A stretch of DNA of 64,000 nucleotides from Theristus sp. LFF4_11 (lineage: Eukaryota > Nematoda > Chromadorea > Monhysterida > Xyalidae): NCBI GenBank assembly GCA_030248135.1, contig JASANC010002231.1, positions 61,386 to 125,385 on the forward strand, given 5' to 3'. The notes under the pieces are model-generated. The model was given only the letters and a program-made list of their open reading frames with translations. It was not told where the DNA came from and searched no databases. Each line of letters begins with the position of its first letter. The stretch's first letter is position 1. Both the position numbers and the translations under genes were made by a program. Positions 1-9,551 of the stretch are shown one piece after another.

Positions 1-186
1 AAACGTCTGGCGGCGGTTGAAAAACGCCCGAAACCGTCAAATGCAACATCAATACACTCAGACGAAATTAACTGCAACGTTCGATTCGCAACCAAAAATT
101 TTGACTGTGGACGCGAGTTTTGCAAAACCATATGTTTTTTAGCACTACCCGGATGCCGGATCAGTATTCGGTACCGCACAACAAAC

Positions 187-384
187 CTTCACCGACGTCG
201 CAGTGGGAAAGCCGACGAAGTCGAGGACGGTCGCGTAGATCTGCCATCCGCAGACGCACCAGGCCGCGAGCACGGCCACGACCCAGATGAGTCGCCAACA
301 GCCGCCCGTTCGGAGCACGTCCGCGAAGCCGTGCGCTGACGTGTACGACGCGAACGACGCCAGACGCTCGTCGCGTTTCGGCAT
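187..384 (-). CDS. DEG/ENaC sodium channel, N-terminal exon (partial)
   Basis: This exon encodes the cytoplasmic N-terminus and first membrane segment of a degenerin/epithelial sodium channel subunit, a plasma-membrane cation channel. The ATG at 384 opens 66 codons. TSAHGF at residues 15-20 matches the conserved T-x-x-H-G gating motif of the family. A hydrophobic segment follows at about residues 31-54 (WRLIWVVAVLAAW...), and then an FP-x-x-TSV stretch like the start of the extracellular domain. The exon ends AAG|GTTTGT in phase 0, so the rest of the gene lies to the left of the window. I could not identify a second exon in bases 1-186. The N-terminus is short for the family, and an upstream non-coding exon is possible. 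Family assignment rests on the motif and its spacing to TM1 only. Confidence 0.68.
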
Positions 385-393
385 GCTTACGGT

Positions 394-466
394 GCGTTCA
401 TGAAGCCGTATTTATTGACACCGCATTGCTGCAGCTACGCGTCACTAAATACGGTTTCATGAACGC
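394..466. repeat. Foldback element, 73 bp
   Basis: The sequence starts GCGTTCATGAAGCCGTATTT and ends with the near-perfect reverse complement. It is the same family as the 81-bp hairpin at 4761-4841, sharing the TTCATGAAGC end and the TCACTAAATAC arm. It lies just upstream of the DEG/ENaC start codon. Confidence 0.75.
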
Positions 467-1684
467 CGATTCAGAGTATTTATGGCAAAATACTTTCGTT
501 TCAGTTGGGCTGATTTAACTGAGCTCTTTATGGACCAATACAGGTTAGTAGTTGGTGAAGACTTCAAAATGACCACCGTAGTTGTGATTGGCTGCCCTTG
601 AACAAACTGCAAATGACCAGGTGACTATGAAACGAACGTTTTTTTTGTTAGTTTTGGAGGTTCAGAGGTTTCCCAGGTTGTTTCTAAACATGGAAACGTG
701 CTTATTTTACTGATTTGTGCCAGGCCAGGTGCATTGTGTGATGCGGTCAATTAGCGGATGTGCAACTTGTTGCTTGGTTTGTTCGGCATCATCGAATAGA
801 ACCACTGTGAACAATTTACGTGACATTACCATCAAGTAAGCAGTTGCCAAGTAGTCCAAACAGGCGTGCATGATTTTTTAGCGATTCAATTTTGTGGATT
901 TTTTCAGTCCTGCCAGAAAAAAATTACTGGACGACATAGAATCAATTGGCGGGAACTGCAGGCGACACAGTCCTGGTAATCACGCTGGTTACAATGTAAA
1001 CGGTGTTTGTTGGAACGTGACTGACTGGAGACAAATGCTCAATTGAGCTCGAAAACAGAAACACAATGAATATGAAAAATGCGAAATTCAAAAAGGAACC
1101 GAATAACAACAGCATTGATACTTTCATTCATAAACCCGTGATCATGTGATTATATAAATTTTACTAAGCAATCAATCAACCATCGCGCAGATAGCAGATT
1201 ACTAAAATCTTTTTTTGAATCGCATGACTAGCAATCAATCAACAATCTATAGTAAAGTTCAAAGTCGAAAAAGGCGAAAACAACAAAACTGCAAACAATG
1301 TACAAAAATCAGTCCAATATGCTCGGTTACATTTTGAACCCTCGACACGATCACACTGCACAAGTCACAGGATATGTGTAAAATCTTTGCCTTTGTCTGA
1401 TTTGTTTGCGTTTTTCCTCACGTGCAGTCTTTTCGGACAATATCGAAAGTCGCGCGTTTGAATGTTGAAATTGGGGGTACGCCATCCTTTTCAGTATGTG
1501 AAAAAATCCACGAAGCTATACATCGACTAAAAGAAACATCAACCCTGGTGACAAATTTAAGTGAACAGAACATTGACACGTCGGTGAAGAAGTCGCATAC
1601 AAAGCACTTTGAAAAACAAACAATATCACAATCGTCCGTACAGTCAATATGGGCTCACAGTACAGAGTCGAGTCACAGCTCATT
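467..1684. other. Intergenic DNA, nothing assigned
   Basis: AT-rich sequence between the DEG/ENaC 5' end and the C6orf120-like 3' end. A short minus ORF at 942-1127 begins with a hydrophobic stretch but has no recognisable similarity and no supporting splice signals. A copy of the dispersed CTCGACACGATC motif lies at about 1343. Confidence 0.5.
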
Positions 1685-1917
1685 GGTATCTACCCCTGTT
1701 CGGTCTCAACACGACCTCGCTTCAATCTTAGGGATCGTCACAAAAAAACTCTTCGAAAGTTTAGTGAAAACAAACAACGACTGTTGCGCTAATCGTTCTT
1801 GGCGAATCACGGAGCAAGATGCATCTTATTTCGCGACTACCTCCGAGAGCAGCATGTGGTATGACGGTGGAGACGCTCAAGATCGTGTCAAGAGACCGAA
1901 CACCGTAGATACCGTAC
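1685..1917. repeat. Small TIR element with the GGTCTC-ACACGA motif
   Basis: The left end reads GGTATCTACC, then TTCGGTCTCAACACGA. The right end carries the inverted equivalent, TCGTGTCAAGAGACCGAA followed by GTAGATACC. The same inverted pair bounds the element at 23579-23757 and part of the motif recurs singly elsewhere in the window. The 209-codon plus ORF across it (1422-2051) is explained by this repeat and by the opposite strand of the C6orf120-like gene. Confidence 0.6.
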
Positions 1918-1933
1918 TCCATACTGGCAACAC

Positions 1934-3151
1934 TCACAGCATCACATCGAACAGTATCTCAGCAAGCACCTTCAGTATCTGCACCAGTATCTCCAGCAAC
2001 GACCATCGCGCACTCCGCTGCGCGTCACCGCCGTCCTCTAAGTCCTCGTAGTCGGCCGGGTCGAACTCTTGCGGCGCATAGTTCTGCTCAGCGAGATACG
2101 CGGCCTCGTGCTGTAAATCGTAATCGTCCAATTCAGCTGCCGTCGTCGTCGCCTCCTTGCCAGACCGCTGGCCGTCCTCCGTCGGCACCGTCAGATACAC
2201 GTACAGCCGATAGGGCGTCTGCTCGCATTTCGGGTGTCCGTAGACGCCGATCGTGATCGGTCGCGGCACGGAACGCGCCAAGTCGACGCGGTCGAGGCCG
2301 CACGTGGCCGACTGGAACTCGTGTTCACTGAGCAGATACGACGGCCTGGTGGTACGCGACGAGACGTACAGGTCGGCGTCGCCGTCGCCCAACGACCGCA
2401 ACAGCAGCGTCACCCAGCCGGACTTGTGCAGCGTGTAGTAGCTGGAGAATGGGGTTTGGTGGAAAAAACCGGTTTTTATATGGCCAACAAAAACCGGTTT
2501 TATTCCCCGTTTTAAAACCATTTTTCGCAGCACACCAAAATCGTCGAGAAGCACCCAAAGCCAAAATTGTCCATGTCAACCGTAGCGGAGAACGGATGGA
2601 GAAATTCAATGCGGGTCATCAATGCTGAGTGGATGTTTCTTTTTTGTCGAAGGGCAACAAGAAACGGTCACGAACTGGACAGAAACGAAACGGGATTCGA
2701 CAGGCGGGTGCGTGTATCTGTGTTGGAAACCCTCCTCAGTGAACAGACAATGAATCAAATTTTTTCCAAGCTGGTGCCTGAGTCAGAACAAGTCGGACTG
2801 CTCCGTGCAATCACCACCGAATTGTTATTTTTCGATTAATGGGTCCCGCAAACAATGAAAACCAATCTGGAAGTTTTGGCGTGATAGAAAAACGCAGTAA
2901 CGCACACAACTACAGTGTAGCTATGATGATACCGCAGAAAAGAAAACTTGTGAACCACAATAATCACTGAAATCAACTGCTTGTTCTAAAACTGCTCCAA
3001 AGCACCTGTAGTTGCCGTGGCTGACGACACCGCTGAGCGTTTGCAGGTACGTCTGCAGCGCATCGCTGAACGGCAGCGCACAGAGGAGCTGCATTGCGGA
3101 GACGTACCACCACCAGCGCCAGTGGATGCGTGCATTCGGCAGAAGCATCAT
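1934..3151 (-). CDS. C6orf120 / UPF0669 family secreted protein
   Basis: Two exons join as 3006-3151 and 1934-2441 (146 + 508 nt), giving 217 codons plus stop. Exon 1 starts at an ATG-ATG pair (3151) and encodes a signal-peptide-like segment (WWWYVSAMQLLCALPFSDA), then a VVSHGNY block. The splice GGCAACTACAG|GTGC to CTCCAG|CTAC restores NYSYYTLHKSGW, equivalent to NYSYLRL in the vertebrate protein. Exon 2 carries the family core: SLGDGDADLYVSS, then FQSATCGLD, then PITIGVYGHP, and an amphipathic C-terminus LLEILVQILKVLAEILF that closely resembles the human end. The human homologue is annotated as secreted; its biochemical role is unclear. A start at 3214 is possible but would put a charged leader before the signal sequence. 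The intron (2442-3005) contains a short AAAACCGGTTTT-type palindromic repeat. Confidence 0.88.
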
Positions 3152-4583
3152 GGCGAACTGCAGTGGAAGTGGACGGTGGGAAATATAACGGTTGCTCAAT
3201 CGAAATCTGTTCACAATTTAACTTTTGCCCTTTTCGGGTTTGCCCCATTTATGTCACGTGGAATCTATATTTTCTTCCATTCTTGTCCAATAAAAAAGAC
3301 CTAAATTTGCTCCGCCGATAATATTCGACTTTTCTTATATATTCGATAATTTCGAAACAGAACATTTTGAATCTGTGTCGATTTTGAAAAAAAAAATTTT
3401 CATTTTTTTATTATTTTTTTGAACGACAAAATCTTGAGTTGACTGACTTGAACAGGAATATTGATTGTATAATAAAGTAATTTTCGGGGTTGTCGTTGTG
3501 GAAACGAAGCGAAAAACTGAAGTAACAAGTGACGTTGAAATTGCAATGAATTTGAAAAAAAACAAATAGAAAAGTTAAAGTAAAACTAACCAATGAATTT
3601 TCAGCAGCTAGAAGGCGCCTTCGAATCAACCAATCAGTATTTCAAGTTCCAGCACACGTTTTTGCACAGAAGACGCAAAAATTCGTCGCAACATCTGCTC
3701 TGTTCTGTCTCTGTGGTCACATCATTATCTCATTTCACAATCTCTCTCCTCTCGTTGTCGATCGTTTTGCATATTATTATTATTTTAAAAAGCGGGAAGA
3801 AAGAAAACTAGAAAACAGTTAAACAAATACTTTCAAATTTTAATCATGGTCATGGATGATGATGGCAGATGGAAGAAAGAAACATAGTTGTCAAAGAGCC
3901 GAGGTTAAACGCTAAAAAGCTATAAAAACAGCAAAATAATGCTCAAAATATGCTAAAAAAAACAAGTATAAAAGCGTAAACAAGTTACAATGCAAAACCA
4001 AACGACGATTAAAAAATAAAAAAAATGAAAAATGAAAATAAAAACAAAAACAAAGTCTGATCGGAAAAAGCAAAAAACACCACAAACAGGGCATGCATCG
4101 CCGTTTGTCGTTGTCGTTGGTTGTCGTTCTCTGACGTTCTCCACTTCTCTCCTTGTGCTCGTCTCTTGAAAGTCTCGCTTGAAAGTCTCCTCCCAGTCCC
4201 ATCGTTCTACCGTCGCCCGGCTGCTACTACCACGGTACGCCGTGCCCTAAAAGTTATTGTCCGTTGTTCTCCAGTCCACTAAATCGACACTCTCTCGCTA
4301 CTTAAAGTTTATGTTTTCCGAAATCATCCAAATTACAAAATGCGAGTCCAACCAATCCGATCGTTATTTTTTCAGAGCAATTAAAAATACCATGATTACG
4401 GTTGCAGCGTCACACATAAACCAAACATTATGTAAAGAACCATTCTGAGAGTTCGACCATTCATTTCTACATTGTTTTGCATGTTCGCCTTTTTCCCAAG
4501 CAACATAAGCATTCCCAATATTCAAAATACCCCAGCACCCATTTTTCTCAACCAACCCCATCTTGATCATCATCATTATCATC
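3152..4583. other. Intergenic DNA between divergent genes
   Basis: AT-rich and low-complexity sequence, with long A and T runs between about 3380 and 4070. The stretch 4080-4260 is pyrimidine-rich (repeated TTGTCGTT and TCTCC blocks) and could be promoter or 5' UTR of the BTG/Tob gene. I see no credible coding exon. Confidence 0.5.
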
Positions 4584-6510
4584 ATGCTGACCGAGGTGTC
4601 CGAATGCGTCAAGTTCCTGTGCGCCTTTCTCTACAACAAGATCCCGCGACGCAAAGTTGATCTGTTCGCGTGCGAGCTCGCCAATCTGCTGCTCGACAAA
4701 TACGAAGGCCACTGGCATGTCGCCGAGCCGCATCGTGGTGCGTACACAGTCTAAAGCGGCGCATTCATGAAGCAGTATTTAGTGACGCGTAGCTGTGTTA
4801 AAACATAGCTACGCGGTCACTAAATACTGCTTCATGGATGCCCCTTAACTCAACAACATATCCAACTGCACCGTAGCTGACTGGGTTGGTGATCCGTGAT
4901 GCACGCGTATTCTGTGCAATCCAAAGTCCGGACGCTTCACAGCATGCATCACGCATCACGATCAGCAACCAATCAGGTAGTGTGTAGACTGTAGTGCTGG
5001 CTAAAGTTCTCGTTTGAAGACAGTGTGTGTGTGTGTGTGTGACACGCTGGTATAACACAGTAATGTTGCACAGTCACGAGCAAACACACACAGTACACAC
5101 GACCGCAGCGGTTGAGTCCGCCCCATTGTGTTTCATTTGGACTGTGCGTGCAGCATTGCAGTGCTAAAGCTGAACACACTTTCAAAGAACTTCGCATTGC
5201 ACAGGTCCAGCAAACGCTTACAGGCCAGATTCCGCATTTTATTTGAATCTCTCACCCGTCTGTCAAAACGACAACGGTCATGTCAACATTGCTCGTAACT
5301 CCATATTGCAAGTTCCTCATCAGACGCGTGTCTGCGTTGCGTGCACGTGAACGTGTGCGGCAAGAGTGAGCAGCTGCTGCAGCAGGCGGCCACGAACGTC
5401 TGGCTGGACGTCGAGGAGTTGCTCGCGTACATGCCGCAAGAAATGACCGTTTGGGTGAACCCGGGCGCCTGCAGCTATCAGATCGGACAGGCAAGATAAA
5501 CAATAAACGGCTAAAGATGTTGTGAACATGTTACAACTTATTTAGGGAAGAGCGGAAATTAGAGATTCTTTTCTCCCTCATGGCAAGTACACATCGTAAA
5601 AAATCCACGAGACGCTCCATTCATTCACTCATTTCTACACTCATTACTTCGGTGGTCACTTTCGGAAGTTCTGAAACACACCCACGGCAACTAGAAAATT
5701 TTCAAGAACATTTCAACCAGATCCAGAGCACCTCCAGGCGTCCTCCTCCACGCCGTTCTACACGTCTCAGCTCGGCAGCAGCTATCGTCGCGGTGACGCG
5801 CAGCCGCGGCCGAATCTCGTCGTCTCCTCGCAGTCGCGCGCCGCCGCGTCGAGCGGTCGACAAAAGTTCGAGGTGCAACCGGCGACGTCCAGCAACACGT
5901 TCGCGCACACCGTTGGCTCGTTCGCGATGACTCGATTCGGCTCGTCAAAGTTCAAAGGTACAGTTGAACTATAAAATTATTTGTTTGTTGGTGATTGGTT
6001 GGTGATCACGTGACGTGACGCATGCTTTCAGGGCATGCAGGCATTGCTGTGTGGAAGCAAAGTCGGGCATATCTGCACCAGAAATCACTAACCGATCAGC
6101 TGATTGTCTATATTTTAGAGTTTGACTGTCCAGTGTCTATGGCTTGTTTATAGTTTTTCAGAAGTTTCAATCTGAAAAAAGACATCTCTCTCTTTAAATA
6201 TCCCCATATGGGCGTTGAAAAATTGAAAAATCGCCACATAATTGGCGTTTTATAACGCCGATAACAAAGCCGGGTTTTTTACAAATGCTAAAAATCGTTA
6301 ATTTTTGTCGTGTTTCCATTCGCAGGCAGCCAGCAGACGACGATGGATCTCGTCGACTCGTCGCCGTCGTCGGTGCGCCTCGGCTGCTCGACGGTGACGG
6401 GCGCGACGCGACTCGCCGGACCTGCGGCGGCGACCGCAATCGAGATGCTGCCGACCACGCGCAACTGGCAGAAACTATGGGACAGCAGCCCGCCAAAATC
6501 GTCGTTTTGA
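4584..6510 (+). CDS. BTG/Tob family antiproliferative protein
   Basis: Four exons are proposed: 4584-4737, 5324-5490, 5738-5957 and 6326-6510, giving 241 codons plus stop. The N-terminus is a BTG/Tob domain: VKFLCAFLYNKIPRRKVDLF and LLLDKYEGHW form box A. Exon 2 continues RCVHV, then LDVEELLAYMPQEMTVWVNP and CSYQIG (box B). Known members bind the CAF1/CCR4 deadenylase and repress mRNAs; the nematode relative FOG-3 controls germ-cell fate. Exon 3 ends FAMTRFGSSKFK, like the FAATKFGSTKMK block of vertebrate Tob, so this is Tob-like rather than BTG1-like. Exon 2 leaves through a GC donor (ACAG|GCAAGA). The start of exon 3 is uncertain, because CTCCAG|GCG is the in-phase acceptor but has a poor polypyrimidine tract. 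An ATG-less repeat of ATC codons precedes the chosen ATG. Intron 1 holds a foldback element. Confidence 0.87.
4761..4841. repeat. Foldback element, 81 bp, near-perfect hairpin
   Basis: The arms of about 38 nt meet around a TTAAAA centre: GCATTCATGAAGCAGTATTT at the left, its complement ending TTCATGGATGC at the right. It lies 24 bp inside intron 1 of the BTG/Tob gene and is related to 394-466. Confidence 0.85.
5963..6142. mobile_element. MITE, CAATCAGCTGATTGG family
   Basis: The ends read GTTGAACTATAAAATTA and, inverted, TCTATATTTTAGAGTTTGAC. Internal to them are the family hallmarks GTGATTGGTTGGTGATCACG, GCATGC and ACCGATCAGCTGATTG. It lies in intron 3 of the BTG/Tob gene. Better-preserved copies are at 22615-22777 and 33854-34016. 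Confidence 0.6.
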
Positions 6511-6904
6511 CCGACAAAGTGACCGCGAGAGATGCTCGTTTCTTTTTGATACCAAACTGAAAACGATTACTGGTTTCCAAAAAACGTTCCTCTTTTTTTG
6601 TATTTGTATGTATATGTACATTCGCATTTTGACATGACCAACTTTTTTGACATTCGCAGTGCGGATTTTCTATATGCACACCAACATGTGTACGTTGTTA
6701 CTCTGAATTATTATAACACCACTAATTATTGTGATATTCATACGCTATGTGATACTTGTTTTCCACATTGGCGGAACACGGACAAGATACTTTGTTTTTA
6801 ATTGTTTGAATAAAATTCTTTTTTTTTAAATACCCGTTAAGAATGTATACAAATTGTCACGATACATTGCACATACAGTATTACTCTTCTCTTGTATATG
6901 TGAT

Positions 6905-9245
6905 ATTCAGATTGCGAGGCGAATCGTCACCTTATCTGCATCGGAAATGGTAAGCCAAGCTTTGGGACGTTCAAAAACTTCATCGCAGATGTCGTCGAAG
7001 CCTAAAATCAGTCGGTAAAACGGTCCAAAATCGACTGCTGACGGTTTTACGAAGTAATATCAAAGAAAATTTTGTTGAACTTTCGAAAAATTGTGCCAAA
7101 ATTGAAGTTTTCAGAACATATTAAAGGAAAAATTTTCGAATTTAAAAAAATCGGCATTTTTGTTTTTTTAATCATTTTTTTTAATTTCGATTTTTGTTTA
7201 ACAAACAAACAACTAGGGTTGTTAAAAAAATCAATCAGGGAGTTCGATTCGAAGAACCACATATGATATGCAAGCACCTCCCGAATAGGGTTGTTAAAAA
7301 ATCGTCATTTTTGTTTTTTTTAAATTTAAAAAAAATTTCAAAAATCAAAGTTGTGCTAAATCATTCGGAGTCCGAAAAACCACATATGATATGCAAGCGC
7401 CTCCAGGAGTCCAGAATAGGGTTGTTAAACAAAAATGAAATTTTTTTTAAAAAAAAAGTGATTAAAAAAAACAAAAATGCCGATTAAAAAAAAAAAAATT
7501 CGAAAAATTTTCCTCTAATATGCTCTGAAAACCTCAATTTTGGCACAATTTTTCGAAAGTTCAACAAAAATTTTCTTTGATTATACCTCGTAAAACCTTT
7601 AGCAGTAGATTTTGGGCCGTTTTACCGACTGATTTTAGGCTTCGACAACATCTGCGATGAAGTTTTTGAGCGTCCCAAAGCTTAGCCTACCATTTCCGAT
7701 GCAGATAAGGTGACGATTCGCCTCGCAGAGCGTCCGATTGTGCTCGCTGCTCCGTTTGCAAGCGCTACGTTGTCTGGTTGCTGCTTCGTGTCGTGTCGTC
7801 GCGACACCATCAGAAGAATTGATCGAATTTCAAGGCGGTATGTTTGTCTTCACTTTAGCATTAGCTTAGCTGGGGACAATTTGGACGTTTTGGAGGTCAA
7901 AACACAAGAAGAGGCATGGTGACGGTTTGGAAAAGGGGTAATTGAGGTCACCAAAACAAAATCTGCAAAGTTCCGCCATACGGGAGTCATTCGGGAGGCG
8001 CTTGCATATCATATGTGGTTCTTCGGACTCCCTGATTGATTTAGCACAACTTTGATTTTTGAAATTAAAAAAAAAAATTTAAAAAAAACAAAAATGACGA
8101 TTTTTGTTTTTTTTTAACAACCCTAGTCCAGAATAACTCCCGTATTTTTTTTTAATTTAATTATACGCGCGCCGGTTCCGGAAACCCGAAGGTACCAAAG
8201 TCCAAACTCCGGCGGAGACTTGTGTTTTGACCTCCAAAACGTCACTAATTGTCCCCAGCTAAGCTTATGCCAAAGTGAAGACAAACATACCGCCTTGAAA
8301 TTCGATCAATTCTTCTGATGGTGTCGCGACGACACGACACGAAGCAGCAACCAAACAACGTAGCGCTTGCAAACGGAGCAGCGAGCACAATCGGACGCTC
8401 TGCGAGTGCGACTGCGAGGCGAATCGTCACCTTATCTGCATCGGAAATAGTAGACCAAGCTTTGGGACGCTCAAAAACTTCATCGCGGATGTTGTCGGTC
8501 GAAGCCTAAAATCAGTCGGTAAAACGGTCCAAAATCGACTGCTGACGGTTTTACGAGGTGATATCAAAGAAAATTTTTGTTGAACTTTCGAAAAAAATTG
8601 CCAAATTTGAGGTTTTCAGAGCAGAGCATATTAGAGGAAAATTTTTCGAATTAAAAAATAATTTCGATTTTTGTTTAACAACCCTACTCCCGAATGACTT
8701 CCGTATAGCGGAACTTTGCAGATTTTGTTTTGGTGACCTCAATGCTCAATTACCCCTTTTCCAAACCGTTACTCCGTTACCATGCCTCTTCATGTGTTGA
8801 CCCCCAAAACGTCACTAATTGTCCCCAGCTAAAGGCAAACGTACCGGCTTGAAATTCGATCAATTCTTCCGATGATGTCGCGACGACACGACACGAAGCA
8901 GCAACCAGACAACGTAGCGCTTGCAAACGGAGCAGCTCGGACGCTCGGCGAGGCGAATCGTCATCTTATCTGCATCGGAAATGGTAAGCCAAGCTTTGGG
9001 ACGCTCAAAAACTGTCGTCGAAGTTGTCGAAGCCTAAAATCAATCGGTAAAACGGTCCAAAATCGACTGCTGACGGTTTTACGAGGTAAAATCAAAGATT
9101 TTTTTTGAACTTTCGAAAAATTGTGCCAAATTTGAGGTTTTCAGAGCATATTAGAGGAAAATTTTTCGATTTTTTTAAATCGGCATTTTTGCTTTTTTAA
9201 TCAATTTTTTTTGAAAAATTTTTGATTTTTGTTTAACAACCCTGC
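6905..9245. repeat. Block of direct and inverted repeats, no genes
   Basis: A unit beginning GCGAGGCGAATCGTCA and running through CGACTGCTGACGGTTTTACG to GTTTAACAACCCT occurs on the plus strand from about 6914, 8412 and 8945. It occurs inverted at about 7500-7730. A second module (AACGTCACTAATTGTCCCC, then GTGTCGCGACGACACGACAC) joins it at 7720-7920 (inverted), 8215-8420 and 8800-8940. The arms at about 7500-7930 and 8215-8690 form a long inverted repeat with a spacer of about 290 bp. Short ORFs here such as 7710-7922 and 8245-8430 are simply the same module on opposite strands, so I do not call genes. Confidence 0.75.
8164..8219 (-). mobile_element. SINE tail fragment
   Basis: GCGCGCCGGTTCCGGAAACC, then GGTACC and CTCCGGCGGAGAC, is the reverse complement of the 3' part of the tRNA-derived SINE seen whole at 59615-59851. 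The tRNA-like head is absent. Confidence 0.65.
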
Positions 9246-9551
9246 AAACAACTCTAGTTTGGACATGCAAACAAGAACCCTAGGGCCGACGCCGGCCGGC
9301 CTTCTTTCAGGCCCCACAAAACAACTCTGCTAACGATTGATTCCATTATCAATTTGTCTTTTCATTTTATTTTTTATTTGTTGTTTGTGCCATGGTTTTC
9401 CTGTTTGTGCAGTACGGTTTTTTGCAGATTTTCATTCAATCAGGAGGGACAGACTCAGAGAGAGCGACGACCGTGAGTCATTCGTCCAGTTTAGGAACTA
9501 AGTCAGCTTTTCTGTTCTATAAACTCGCCGGTCACTGACGTCAGAAACAAA

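Noticed and set aside
1..186. Second exon of the DEG/ENaC gene
   Set aside because: An acceptor (TTGCAG) gives an open frame, but the translation lacks the FP-x-VT-x-C block expected right after TM1.
1422..2051. 209-codon plus-strand ORF
   Set aside because: It spans a TIR repeat (1685-1917) and ends on the antisense of the C6orf120-like exon; Ser/Thr-rich with no domain.
7710..8430. Pair of similar ORFs on opposite strands
   Set aside because: They are the same repeat module read from the two arms of the inverted repeat, with no family features.
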